A DNA stretch of 64,000 nt from Silurus meridionalis. Lineage: Eukaryota; Chordata; Actinopteri; Siluriformes; Siluridae. The stretch lies in contig NC_060887.1 of NCBI RefSeq assembly GCF_014805685.1, positions 32,414,463-32,478,462 of the forward strand, in the 5' to 3' direction. The position numbers and the translations under genes are program-made. Below the pieces are notes generated by a model that saw only the letters and a program-made list of their open reading frames with translations, did no database searches and was not told the DNA's origin. Every line of letters begins with the position of its first letter. Within the stretch, counting starts at the first letter, position 1. This document shows positions 36,829-49,419 of this stretch, in pieces.

Positions 36829-36875
<47 letters not shown>
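36829..36875. repeat. (GT)n microsatellite
   Basis: About 23 GT units followed by a GGTGGGGGGGTG purine run. Confidence 0.97.
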
Positions 36876-36876
<1 letters not shown>

Positions 36877-38094
36877 AGGTGGGGGGGGTGTGGAGTTATA
36901 GCTCAGCATCCAAATGCTAAATAATCACAGCAGATTGAAAAGCACTTGTGCATACAAACGCGTATAGCTCAGGGCCTTGTGGGTATTTGGGTTTTTCTAA
37001 TTATGTGCACGACCCACACAGCCAGGTCGCTGGAGATCTCAGAACGCAGATCTTCTCACAGTTCACGAGTCGACCCAGTCACGCTTATCTCGCAGCATTC
37101 TTGGCTTCTTCTTTTTTTTTTTCATCCCTCCTAGGAGCAGCTATTTTTAATCAAATACTTCACATTTTACTACCAGGCAAGTGAAGCAGTTCTCCAGCTC
37201 CAATGCTTCGCAGGTACAGGTTACTGTGGAGACGGCATTTGGAAAGGACTAAGAAAATCCCAGGACCAAAAAGAAACCTCTAATTTGCTCTGGGATATCG
37301 GCACGGTGTATTCCCGAGCGGCATGCAGTATGTGCTGCTATAGGAAAACAGTGAATGGCAGGGTAGTGTGATACATCCCTATTTCCATATTTCAAGAGCT
37401 GATTATTTACCAATCTGGACACATCTGGAAGTGTTAAAACTCCTTTCACACCACAGCAATGTATGGATGATCAATTCCTGTTATCACTTCTGTTAAGGCA
37501 GCTATAAATGGTCTTCCCTTCATCAGCCTCTCTTTGTCTCTTGCTTGATATCACTGACTGTTACAAAGTTAAACAGTATGTATGTAAACCCATAAGCACG
37601 GAAACGTCTGTAAAAGTTATTGGCATTTTCTTAAACCCACACCTCGTTTCTTCCAAATCCATCTTCAGCCACACAAAGGAACCCGAACCCTCCCTACAGT
37701 AAATGGTGCAGTAAGGTGACCCTTAATTTATTCCCGGCTGTCCCGAGAGTGGCGTGCTCAGAGTATTAGAGGATGGCACGATATCCCACCCCGACACGGG
37801 AGAGCCGATTAGCGTTGCTCTGGGGCTCCTCAATCTGCTCTTATTACCACTCACCTCTTCTCTTACAGCAGCACTGCACCAGAAGAGGCTGTGCCCTTGA
37901 AACAAAGAGAGATGAAGAGGAGAACAAGGAAGAATCACTATATACACCGTACTCCATAAGCAACACACTCCGTTTGTGCCTCATGCACCCAACACCTACA
38001 AGTATTATTAGCATAAAAAAAGTGCAGAAATGTCACAAAGGAGGTTGTGAAGGAACAGAAGTGTCCATGAAGCAAAACTGAAATTAAACACCAG
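36876..38094. other. Spacer, unique-looking sequence
   Basis: Balanced composition, no recognised transposon and no open frame with family resemblance. Confidence 0.35.
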
Positions 38095-38315
38095 GGTTGT
38101 GTAGATACGGACCACTGCAGACCAGGAACATCCCACAAGAGCTGCAGTTTTTTAGAAGCTTTGACCCAGTCGTCTAGACATCACAATTTGAACTGCAGTT
38201 TTTGTGGGATGTTCCTGGTCTGCAGTGGTCTGTATCTATTAAAAGAGGTGCATAGAAGGTACAGTTGTGAACCGGTGATTCATTATGGCTAAGGCTTATT
38301 GATGCAGATCGATCC
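38095..38315. mobile_element. Fold-back Tc1 fragment
   Basis: The segment 38103-38151 is minus-strand Tc1 sequence (GACCACTGCAGACCAGGAAC). The segment 38191-38237 is nearly the same sequence on the plus strand, separated by 39 bp. Plus-strand Tc1 sequence then continues (GAACCGGTGATTCA, AAGGCTTATTGATGCA). A short (CATC)n follows at 38311-38339. Confidence 0.8.
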
Positions 38316-38339
38316 ATCCATCCATCCATCCATCCATCA

Positions 38340-39782
38340 CATCTTGATTATTTTTAAATGAATATATTTGTTTATATACAACTCCTCCATCTATCCATCC
38401 CATTCATTCGTACTTATTTCCCCATAATGAGCAGTTTTTGAAATGTTAAAATGTTTACCAGCTTTACTGACCAATGACCTGAATTTAAGTTGGTTAATTC
38501 TAAAGACTGATAGTTTGATTAAAGAAGTAGTTTTAATTAGAGTGGAGATGTGCTGTCTGATACACAAAGGTTCGTAACTGCATAATGAGGGTAACAGCTG
38601 AATTTTTTTACTCAGAAATAAATCTGAGGTGAAAAAAAAAAAATGGACAGGGTGTCTGTTTACAAAAGTAAAAACAAAACAAAAAAACCCTGCTCTACTT
38701 TATCACCCCTAATAATATGCAAAAAAAAAAAAAAAAAAAGAGGTGGACCTTCTGTCCGGTGATGGAGCTTGGTTAAGCGTACCTAAGCGCGTCTTACCAT
38801 TGACGAAGACGAGATGTACAGTATAGATGTGCATGAGTGTAAAAATGCAGCAATGTGCTTACACAGAGTTTCTGACAAAATGACAAATCCTTCTCTACAG
38901 CGCAGGTAGCAGTCCCTCTCTCTTTCAGACACACGGTCCTGATTTAGGCACTGCATGTTCCACGTCGCTCTGACTTGTGTGCAGGAGCGGAGGCTGCTGT
39001 TAGGACCCGAGGCTCTATACACACATCGGCTCATTCCAGCGCTCGACCGTGGCATTCATTACAGTTTAATGATGTGCTTGCAGTGGCCTGGTCGAACACT
39101 AAGCCTTGCCATTTCCACTGGAAAAGACAGGCTAATGGGATTCAGTAGAAAATGCCTTTAGGCTACAGAGCTGCGTGTGGGATGGAAGCCACCTACACAC
39201 ACACACGTTCACACACACACACGCATCCACACACACACAAAAACAAATTTCGTGCATGTATAGAGGACACCAACTTTCACAAAGCATACTAAGACTGATG
39301 TAGACCCTACAACTACTGTATAAACAATGTGTATAAAATGGGAAGGTCAGTGCAAGGTCAAAGCCTGATAATATGTTGAACGAATTTCTGAAAATTAAAA
39401 AAGTCCAACCATACATGATACATATCACGTTACAACTACAAATACTAAGATATTAGTCTTCAATGAAATAATATATATTTAATTATGGTTATTTTATTAT
39501 TTTATTTATTACTTTGTGCAAAAAAAATCCAAATATTTAAGTTGTTTTCGCTTTTATAAAAAAAAAAAATATTATAATAAAAAAATAATAATATATTTAT
39601 TTTATATAATAAATATAATATATTTAAACTCTTCTACACAAGTCCATTATTATTATTATTTTTTAAAAGCAATTTTCGATTAACAGCTTTAAAAAATATG
39701 TTTTCAGCAACCACTTTATTTTATCTCCTAAAGGGACAATATAATAGAAATTAATATATTTTAGAGAAGTCAATGTCTAACT
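38340..39782. other. Spacer, A-rich and AT-rich
   Basis: Several poly(A) runs (38630, 38719), short CA runs near 39197-39240 and an AT-rich block at 39460-39680. No gene supported. Confidence 0.4.
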
Positions 39783-40745
39783 TGTATAGCAGTATAGATT
39801 CACTGTCCTCTAAAAAATAACTCAACTTTGAGCCACTATTGTCTTAATAACTGGCAACAAAAGTGAGTACACCCTAAGTGAACATGTCATATCTGTGTCC
39901 AAAGTGTCAATATTTTTTTGTGAGCACCACTGTTATCCAGCACTGCCTGAATCCTGTCACAGAACATGTTGAAATCCATGTTTCTCTCAATGAACCGCAG
40001 CTCCCCAGTTCCAGCAGCACTCATGCAGCCCCAGACCATGATACTACCACCACAATGCTTGACTGTAGGTGAGACACGATTTTCTTGGTTCTACTCACAC
40101 ATGCTGGACACCATCTGAGCCAAACAAGTTTATCTTACTTGTGAACATGGTCCTAGTAATTCATGCTCTTGGACAGGATGTTCTTCAGCAAACTATTTGT
40201 GGGCTTTTATTGTGAGCCAGCTTCAGAAGAGGCTTCCTTCTGGGATGACGGCCTGCAAACCGACTTGTTGCAGTGTGCGGCGTCTGGTCTGAGCACTGAC
40301 AAGTGGACCTTTCACTTCTGCAACCTCTAAAGCAATGCTGCAGCACTCATGAGTCTGTTTTTTTAAGCAGCCTCTGCACCTGAAGCACAGCATGAGAACT
40401 CAACATCTTTGATGGACCCTTGCGAGGTTGCTGTTCCGAGTAAAACACGTCTTGAGAAACCTCTGTATGACCCTGACCACTGTACTGTAACTCAGTTTCA
40501 GTTACCGATCTTCTTCTAGCCTCGGCATCTTTGTGAAGTGCAAAAATACTAATTCTCAAATTATCAGAGATTCTTTGCCATGAGATGCCATGTTGAACTT
40601 TCAGGGGTCAGTATGAGAGAATTGTACTCAAAGCACCAAATTTTAACTGCATGAACACAATGAATAGGACATGTGGCTCAGGGTGTACTCACTTTTGTTG
40701 TCAGTTATTTAGACAATAATGGCTCAAAGTTGAGATTCTGTGTGT
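39783..40745 (-). mobile_element. Tc1-like transposon with long inverted termini, internally deleted
   Basis: The left end CAACTTTGAGCCACTATTGT ... ACAAAAGTGAGTACACCCT (about 39822-39872) is matched inverted at 40682-40735. Read on the minus strand, the interior shows a Tc1 transposase gene start (ATGGCATCTCATGGCAAAGA region near 40590) and decayed coding blocks such as the complement of ACATGCTGGACACCATCTGA. It is about 960 bp where a full Tc1 is near 1.6 kb; the centre is deleted and frames are broken. Confidence 0.85.

Positions 40746-40747
<2 letters not shown>

Positions 40748-40829
<82 letters not shown>
40748..40829. repeat. (TA)n-(CA)n microsatellite
   Basis: Short (TA)n then about 33 CA units, directly beside the Tc1 terminus. 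Confidence 0.97.
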
Positions 40830-40832
<3 letters not shown>

Positions 40833-41050
40833 GTGTTCTGTCCCACAGTCCCTCACACATTATGCTCAGCTTTCCTCTCCCACATTCCTAATTGTCTTTT
40901 CTTCTCACCCAGACAGATGCATGCCCTCAACATGACCTCCAGAAGTCCACTTCTTTCCACAAACACAAAAGCACAAAACACAAAAGTGCCCACTAAGCCC
41001 TTTAATGTTTATTGTGCTTACAAGAAAAACAAATATCACTGCTTTGATTC

Positions 41051-41052
<2 letters not shown>

Positions 41053-41141
<89 letters not shown>
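41053..41141. repeat. (GT)n microsatellite
   Basis: About 44 GT units with one AT interruption. Confidence 0.97.
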
Positions 41142-41144
<3 letters not shown>

Positions 41145-41721
41145 TAGGAGGTCATTGTCAGGATAAAGCCATCAGAGTTTTACTGTGCAGACTAATGAAA
41201 AAGAAAAGAAGTCCATCAGTTATATTTATGACATGTATCTGAAGGTTTTCAGTCTAATCTCATGATTTGTTATAGAAGTAGACTTTTCTATCTAATTTTC
41301 TATGCCAAGTGTGAAATTAAAAGTGCACCTGCCTTAAATTCTTTAGTTTAAAATGCATGTTAAATGTTAAAGTTCATGAAAGTACGTTTAGGTTTGTTTT
41401 TTCCTCCACAACACTGTGAGACTGATTACATCATACAGAACATGATTACTCCAGGTTATTGCTGCTGAAGGAGGTTTTACCAGCTACTGAATCATAAAGT
41501 GTACGTTTTCATACACGGTTTCTCAATTTCAGCGTACATTTGAGCAAAAATCAATAACAACATGGTGTAAAATGTCCTATTGCCGTTCACTTAAGATTTA
41601 CTTAAGGTCTGCTAAGGACCAGATGATTTTGATGATGTCCTGATACATAAAACCATAGAATTTAGAAATGGTATCAATTTATTTTCACAAGACTGTAAAA
41701 TTTTAGCAGAATCTAAATGAT
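41142..41721. other. Spacer without recognised genes
   Basis: AT-rich; nothing recognised. Confidence 0.4.
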
Positions 41722-41856
41722 TATCTTCACATATCCCAGCTTGTGAGAAAGTTGGAGTCAGACCGCAGGGTCAGTCATGATACATCAGGGCCCCTGGAGA
41801 ACAGAAGACCTTCAGATGAGTAACCCAGAGCTTTACCCGCTAAGCCGTCTCTACAC
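41722..41856 (-). mobile_element. Degraded SINE, minus strand
   Basis: TTATCTTCACATATCCCAGC, AGTTGGAGTCAGACCGCAGG and TAACCCAGAGCTTTACCCGC match the arrangement at 34863-35042. The tRNA-like head is decayed. Confidence 0.55.
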
Positions 41857-42016
41857 ATAGCAGTCACACTGCATCTCTAGTTGTAGTTCTAAGGCTTTAA
41901 TTTGCATTTTTAAAGTCTCTCTATTTTTGATGCAGTAAATCATTTTTGCCTCTTTGGTTGATTCTTATATTCTTTTGTCTGGTTATCCATCTTTCCTCTC
42001 TGCTTACTAATTTCTC

Positions 42017-42310
42017 TTCCATCCATCCATCTTAATTTGCCATCCATTCATCCAGCCAATCAGCCATCCATCCCTCTTTCAAGTTTGTCCATCTTTCGTT
42101 TGTCTATTAATCTTTCTTTGATGTTTCCGTCCGTCCGTCCGTCCTTCCTTTCTTCCTTTCTTTCTTTCTTCCTTTCTTTCTTTGTCTATTCATCTTTCTA
42201 TCATGTCTATCCTTCCATTCATTCATCTTTCTTGTTTGTCTATTCATTTTTCTCCTGTTCTTGTCCATCATTCATTTATAAATTTTTCTTTAATGTATCC
42301 ATCCATCTCC
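42017..42310. repeat. Degenerate CCAT / CTTT / CCGT tetranucleotide tract
   Basis: Imperfect CCATC, GTCCGTCCGTCC and CTTTCTTT units along a pyrimidine-rich strand. Open frames here are repeat artefacts. Confidence 0.75.
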
Positions 42311-42497
42311 ACACAGACTGCATTAGTCTGCATCCCTGTTTTTCTTTCATCTAAATACAGTCACCGTTTTTTTAACTGCTATTATCATGTGCCCTGAGTA
42401 AATGGATTGAAAGCACACAGTTGGGACACAAAGCCATTCACACCTAGCATTATAAACACATCTTCAGTGAGCACTTGTGATCATATTTCACAAATCA

Positions 42498-42893
42498 TTT
42501 TCACTGGAGAAGGGCGTCATGCACCTGTATCATAACCTTCGCTACCCGCGTGCAACAATGAACCTCGGCCGCCGATGACCCTGTCGCCGGTTCACCACTG
42601 TTCCTTCCTTGGACAACTTTAGATAGATACTGACCACTGCAGACCAGGAAACCACACAAGAGCTGCAGTTTTGGAGATGCTCCCACCCAGTCGTCTAGAC
42701 ATCACAATTTGTTTCTTGTCAGACTCAAATCTTTCCACTCACCAATTTGTCTTGCTTCTAACACGTCAACTTTGAGGACAAAATGTTCACTTGCTACTTA
42801 ATAAATCCCACCCAGTAACAGGTGCCATGATGTAGAGATAGTTTCATTCACTTTACTGCTTATAATGTTATGTCCTAATGTTAGGCGTGATCA
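42498..42893 (-). mobile_element. Tc1 element fragment, minus strand
   Basis: On plus it reads GACCCTGTCGCCGGTTCACC, CACTGTTCCTTCCTTGGAC, TGACCACTGCAGACCAGG, CAGTCGTCTAGACATCACAA and AACTTTGAGGACAAAATGTT, ending with TATAATGTTATG. These are the leader and transposase N-terminal region of the same Tc1 subfamily as 32557-33442. Confidence 0.8.
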
Positions 42894-43974
42894 GTAGATT
42901 TTCAAAGAAAAATGATCACAAATAATCTACAGTTATGATAATCGGCAGAATCGGGGCGGCTCATGTACACAGCTGCACCATTACCCGAGCTAGAATGTAA
43001 AATGGTGTGGCAAGATGGATGAAGGATGATGTTGATTTTTAACCAGACGGTCATCATCCTCAGCAATCCCCTCATCAAACGCTGTTGTGTACACACAGCA
43101 AGCCGAGCTGAATATTTCCATGTCATTGTGCGATACAGTCCAGCTGCTCTCCTAAACACCCTCAGCTTCACCCGATCCACAGTAAAGATTCCAAACAGCT
43201 CGGTTTTCACTCCTGCATTGCTCTAAAGCAGCGACCTGCAAAGGGGAAAACCCTAAACATCTATGTCCTTCTGAACAGTGATGGATAACAGGGTGAGTGA
43301 GCCAAAAAAATTAAAAATCTATATCTCACTACTTAAGTCTAAGCAACCGGCCTCATGTCAATGATGGCCTGCTAAGCTGCTGGCTCAGCATGTGGAGTGT
43401 ATTAAATGCCGATCCTTCCTGAAAAGATTACGCGTGACAAATGTCTGTCCAAAACGCACCTCACAAACGCATGATAAAACTGATTTAAAGAGTCGAAATG
43501 GAACTAACGTGCATTTTAAAGGTGCACAGAGATGCAATGGTGAAATTCATTAAAGGAACGCTGGTTAAATTTCCCCCTATTAACCCCCTTCACACTTGTC
43601 CCTTCATCTCTCTGGCTTCAGACACACGAGAAATGGGGTACACGTTTTTATTGGCCGGATTAGCACTGCCTGTATAAAGCACAGCTCTGATGACGAACAA
43701 ATCGTCCATAAATGAGGTGGAGAATAAGGGGCTCATCCCTGCACTGTACTTCTTCTCTCTCTTCAGCACTTCTATACCGTTGTGCTGGAGGGACCACCAA
43801 CTTTAGTCACTGTCATGTTTAATAACAGCCACTGGGTTTTAAAGTTTATTAAAAAATGTTTTTTATACATGCAGGAAAATGTAACTTAGGGCAAAGACAA
43901 AGTGTGAAAAATGTTGTTGAAGTGATTGTGTGAAAAATATGATGCAATCATCACTTACTTTCTTTTGTAGTATC
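42894..43974. other. Spacer, unique-looking sequence
   Basis: Balanced composition; a minus-strand open frame (42902-43210) has no recognisable family. Nothing else. Confidence 0.35.
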
Positions 43975-44827
43975 CATCCTTTCCATCCATCCATCCATCC
44001 ATCCATCCATCCATCCAGCCATCCAAAGTTTGTTTCTTTATGCTTATCTTTTGTTCTTTCCTGTATGTCCTTCTTTTATGTCTTCCGTTATGTTTTGGCT
44101 TTCTTTCTTCCATCCATCCATCCATCCATCCATCCATCCATCCATCCATCCATCCTTAGTAGGCCTGATCTTTTTTTCATGCATATCCTTTGTTCTTTCT
44201 TATCCGTCCTTCTTTCGTTTCTGTCTTTCTTTCTTTGTTTTAAGCATCTTACCATCTTTTTCTTAACATCTGTCAATCCTCCCCACCTCCCATCCATCTT
44301 TCATTTGGTCTATTTAACCTTTTTAATGTACGTCCGTCCATCGTTCCCTCCTTCCATCCATCCTATTCACCATCCATCCTACGCTTGTCTATATGTTTCT
44401 TTTTTTCATGCCTATTCTTTAGTCTTTTTCTGTCTGTCCTCCTTTCTTATGCCTTTCTTCAGCTCTTTGTTTTAACAATCTATTCATCATTGATTTTCTT
44501 TCTTTCCTCCCATCCATCCATCCATCCATCCATCCATCCATCCATCCATCCATCCATCCATCCATCCATCCAATCCATCCATCCATCCATCCATCCACCA
44601 ATCCATATTTCTTTCTTGTTTCATCCATCCATCCATCCATCCATCCATCCATCCATCCATCCATCCATCCATCCATCCATCCATCCATCCATCCTCCCTC
44701 TACAGTATCTTTGTTCTTTCATGTCTGTCTATGTATTTTGTTCTTTGATCTATCCATCTTTCTTATCTTAACATCTGCTCATCCATTAATCAATCCATCC
44801 ATTAATCAATCCATCCATCCATCCATA
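43975..44827. repeat. CCAT tetranucleotide array cluster
   Basis: Five (CCAT)n blocks, at about 43978-44020, 44109-44154, 44510-44600, 44622-44693 and 44800-44826, are separated by related CTTT/TCTG-rich spacers. The M-D-G-W and H-P-S-I peptide repeats in open frames here are artefacts. Confidence 0.95.
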
Positions 44828-46147
44828 TTAGGCTTGTTCAATCGTTCATGTTCTTTCTTTCTTGAAGTGTTGATATTGACTCCTTCACTATATCAGTAAT
44901 TCCTTTTTGTTTTAATAACAGCACATTTTTCTTGGTTAATTATTACTCTCAGTCTCTGTGGATTAGTTGTTGCTAGATATAATAGAATTGATTCATTTTA
45001 CATGTCACATGTACATTTATTCATTACCGTGTGAGCCAAGACATAAAAAGAAGCAGAATCAGGAATTAACAAGCAGAAATGCTTTTACCTTCCAACACCA
45101 TGATTTAATCAGTTTACTGGAGATTTTTTTAACTTGTGTACTTTTTCCTCATTCAACTGTTTAACTGTTTAATTTCAATTATAGCGCATCACTCAATCAC
45201 GATTATTTGTGAAGCTCTACATTTTTCTGGGTGTTTGCAAAAAAATATTTAAAAAATTAGACAAAGAATATTCAGAATATAATGACTTCCTGTGCTGAAG
45301 TTCACAAAAGGAAATAAAATGAAAACTATTTGGTTTCTATCACTCATCTAAATGCAGCTCTACCTCTGCCATGTTCATTTATATTCTATGTGACTCTCAG
45401 CACATGCCTCGGTCTCCGTAATGTTGCAGAGAGAACGCACTTGAGAAACTGAGGAGAAAGAGGAGAAATCTATCTACATATAAAATATTGGTCACAAATT
45501 AATGGTCACTTTCTAAATAATAAAAGTACAGTGCATCTACTAATAATAATATAGAAATAAATCCGTTTTTTTTATCAATGCATCATATCGTTAACTTTTA
45601 TACCGACGCACGAGGCGAATCTGTGAATTTTACCATTCCTACTGTGTACGATATGGTCAGAAAGTCTTATTTGTGAACAGGAATTTCATTATAGTGTTTT
45701 ATATTTAGTGTTTTTCTAAGCCAAACTATTTGTATCAAATGCAGCCGAAAGCTGTCTTTGCGATGTCTAAATATACATTCACAGTAATCTCGTGTCTCTC
45801 TAGGCCTTCCTCAGCGTTAGTGAGGAATTACGCATGATAAATAGTTAATTGATTATAAACGATGTCTAAATTGTTGGTTATTTTCTTTATATTTTTATAA
45901 GGTCAGGTAAATATTTGGAGTGCTGTCATCAGTACAGTGTGTGCGGTAGCTTTTTTCATTTCGATGAAGATGATGTTTTAGGCTAAAGAGACATCTGACA
46001 AAGTTTTAAACAAATAATGTAGTCCTTTCAGCTTTATGCCTATTTTTTAATCGTGGCATGAAGTTACGAGTCAAGTCAGCCGATTTGGGTTGAAGCTGGT
46101 ACCCGGTATGATATTTTGGGTTCAAGTTATGGTCTGAGTGCTTTCTA
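44828..46147. other. Spacer without recognised genes
   Basis: AT-rich unique-looking sequence. No supported exon. Confidence 0.4.
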
Positions 46148-46317
46148 GGGGAGGTGGTAGCTCAGTGTTAAAGGCAGCAGACTCTGGATCGAAAGGTCAC
46201 AAGTCCCACAAATCCCAGGATCATCAAACTGCCACAGCTGGACCCTTGAGCAAGGCCCGTAACCCTCAACTGCTCAGTTTTAAGATGCTCTAGATAAGGG
46301 CAAATGTAATGTAAATC
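46148..46317 (+). mobile_element. tRNA-derived SINE
   Basis: It starts GGGGAGGTGGTAGCTCAGTG (A box), has AGGTCACAAGTCCCACAAAT in the B-box area, GCTGGACCCTTGAGCAAGGC, and ends GGGCAAATGTAATGTAAA. The best full-length copy here. A retroposon-tail-like piece (GTCGGCTTTTGTTGTCAATT) follows to 46390. Confidence 0.8.
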
Positions 46318-46730
46318 TAAGTCGGCTTTTGTTGTCAATTATACTGTATACAGTACACAGCGAAACCAAACAAAGGTGCTACACAAAACAAGAGAAATGA
46401 ATATATATATGAATTATACATTTTATAATTGTGATAGCTAATGATCAAAACGTCTGATGAGCGAGACCTAACAAGGTTATCCGATCATCTATTATAGACG
46501 TAAACTGCACTAAAAACACACCGCAGTAGCAAGTAATGGTGCAGAAAAAAGATAAAGATTTTTTTCCTCCTTTATGACTCAGTCCCTACTACACTCACAC
46601 AGTGGAGATGCACTCCCAACTTATTATGAGCAATATGTGGAGCAAAGAGCTTACACACACACATACCACACACAAATCCAGCATCAGACACTACGAAACT
46701 AATGAGGACTGCTTTCTTGCAGCAGAGGAA

Positions 46731-46732
<2 letters not shown>

Positions 46733-46784
<52 letters not shown>

Positions 46785-46872
46785 TTGTCCTATAGTCTGC
46801 TCTGCCTTATAGCTTATCACACTCATCCTTTAATTGGAACCAGAAACACCCATCTGAGCATGTGTACAGTTC

Positions 46873-46941
<69 letters not shown>
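46733..46941. repeat. Two (GA)n microsatellites
   Basis: GA runs at 46733-46780 and 46876-46941. GA-rich sequence recurs at 47347-47412. Confidence 0.95.
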
Positions 46942-46944
<3 letters not shown>

Positions 46945-48067
46945 TGAGAGAACGAGTGTGTGAGAGAGGGAGTTACTCAGTAATCCACTGCTTCTTTTAG
47001 AGTGCTAAAAATAGACAGCCCAGATAACGGCCTGTTCGCTTCCCAATGTTCTCACTTGCCTTCTTTATCACACCCTCCCCATCTCTTTTTTTCTGCACCA
47101 ACTTCTCTGATTACTATGCTTGAAGGCTCTCTGAAGAAAAAAAAAAATCATAAAAAAACAAAAAACAAGGCTTTGGAGACGAGACAATGAAAGGGTGTTT
47201 GCAGAATCGCTCAAACAGACGCACCCCTTTAACTCCCGTCTCCTTGGAGTTGTAATCAATAAACACCAGACGTGAGGCAGAAGTGGGTGAACCTGTAGGA
47301 CACCGAAAAGCCGTGTGATCACGTGACAGCACTTGCAACATTAAAAGGGAGATAGAGAAAGAGACGGAGTGAGAGAGAAAGAGACGGAGTGAGAGAGAGA
47401 AAGAGAGGGTTAAACAGAGAGACATACGAAAGCAGTGACCTATTTAGAAAAATGGTGACATGATACAGAGGGAGTGAGGTGGAGCAGCAAATATATTAAG
47501 GGATCATCACTATAGTGTGTGTGAGAGGAAAAAAAATAATAAAACCGAAGCGAGAGAAATCTCAGCAGACGCTTCTAAATGAGCTTAACGAGCTTGTGAC
47601 ATGAGACTGACAGTGTAATCTCACTAACAGCTGCTGAGCGAGTGCAATTAGATGAAATGGAGGAAAATAGTTCCTTATAGACTACGGGAAAAAAAAAAAA
47701 AAACATTGAAATAATGCAAGCACTCTGGGAGGACTGTTAGCACAAGATGTGAAAACCGTAATTTTTTTTTAGTTGTCCTGACTTTTGTACATCTTTTACA
47801 GAGATACACAAATAGACCAGCTGGCAGATTTGTAGAATGCCACAGGTCGAATCCTCATTAAAAGCAAAACTGAGAGACAACCCATTACACCTCTTTCACA
47901 ACACACTGGAGTCCTGTAACTGTAACATTACGTTACTCAGGCCTTTGTTTTAGGGCTTCGTGTGCTCATGGTCTTGTAAAAGATCTATAAAATATGGACA
48001 GAAGTACATTTCACTGGCTCTGTACATGTACACTGTACATTGACAATGAATTTGAATCCAATCTCAT
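46942..48067. other. Spacer without recognised genes
   Basis: GA-rich tracts and poly(A) runs; no supported gene. Confidence 0.4.
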
Positions 48068-48370
48068 CTATTGGGACACCTAAATTAAGTCTCTGAATGC
48101 CGTAGCATTGAATTTTCCCTTTACTTGATCTAGGAGACCCAAAGCCAGCTCCATGGAGATATGTTTGGAAGATCTTGTGTGGCCTGCTATAGAGCTCTGA
48201 CCTCAACCCTATTGAACACTGAATGTTGACTGCACCCCAGGCATTCTCACCTACATAACCAAGGACTTTACTAACACCCTTGTGGCTGAATGAAATCTCA
48301 TGGAAATCTCCACAAGAACAATCAATCTAGTGGGGCATCTTCCCAGAAGAGTGGAGGAAAATATGGAAAG
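48068..48370 (+). mobile_element. Tc1-derived fragment
   Basis: CTAGGAGACCCAAAGCCAGC, GCCTGCTATAGAGCTCTGAC, CTCAACCCTATTGAACACTG, CACCCCAGGCATTCTCACC and CATCTTCCCAGAAGAGTGGA match the transposase C-terminal family copies. Frames are broken. Confidence 0.75.
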
Positions 48371-49409
48371 GGTTTAAAAAACCTATATGAGGTATATAAA
48401 AACATTAACACGATGATTAGAAAAGCCATTCATACTGATTTTTACTATCCAGTACCCACTGGGTCACGAATATAGAATGACCAATGTGGGATCGTTGGAC
48501 GTTCTAGTATTTGAACTTACAACCTTCAGGCCACTTACAGTGTGTTTTAAACTACTGTACTATACCCATTAAACTTGGGAGTAGTAGCATACTTCAGTCG
48601 AATTATATAGGACCGGAAATAACATTTTGCATAACCTTTAATATATAAAAGCAGTGGTGAAAAAAGATGGAAAATGATAGATGGATGCAGACAGAAAAGG
48701 ACAGAGAGGAGAAAATAAATGAATGAGAGCTGAAGAATATTAATGAGTAACAATAAAGATGAGAGATGAGAGAGTGAGGTATAGAGAGGACTAGACAGAT
48801 ATACTGGGAGATGCTCAAAGAGAAGGAGGCAGAGAGAGAGAGCGAGCGAGGGAAAGATTTCTCAGATTGATGTCTCGATCCATCTTCTGAAGTGCTTGTG
48901 TGTTACTACACATGTGATAGGATCACCATTAATAATAGTAATAATAATAATCCAAAAATAATAAAGACTTTTTTATTACACAGAGGATAAAGCAACATGC
49001 CGCAATTTAAACAGTAGTAAATATTCCAGATGCCTTCAGCTTTAAGAGACTGATTTATAACTGGGATGATGCATCAGGTGGAGATAAATAAAGACAGATT
49101 TCAGCTGGGAATAGTCAGGAAATAATGGCCATTTGACCCAGTCTGTGTTAAGAAACACTTCTCAAGAACATCCTGTACTTCTCAAAACATCCTAGGATAC
49201 AAAATATACTCCTGCCTGGAGTGTTCCTGGGATAGGACCTAAATGCCTGAATGAGCACTTTGAGAACATTTCTTTTGACATTTCAGGAGACGCACAACCG
49301 TCTTACTTACAAACAATATGGAAACTGATATTAGACTGTTTATACTCTGCTTTAAATACACATGAGCAAACAAATCTCTCAAACACCCCTATGTCGATGA
49401 AGAATAGAA
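48371..49409. other. Spacer without recognised genes
   Basis: AT-rich; a GA-rich purine tract at about 48655-48855. No gene. Confidence 0.4.
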
Positions 49410-49419
49410 TTATTCACAC

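Noticed and set aside
42902..43210. 102-residue minus-strand frame (LFGIFTVDRVKLRVFRRAAG...)
   Set aside because: It resembles no family I can name, though LRVFRRAAGLYRT could suggest decayed retroelement sequence; evidence too weak to list as a gene.
43930..44771. H-P-S-I and M-D-G-W repeat proteins
   Set aside because: Translation of CCAT arrays and their complement; no start context or splice signals.
46602..47000. Arg-Glu repeat frame (RERERE)
   Set aside because: Translation of GA microsatellites.
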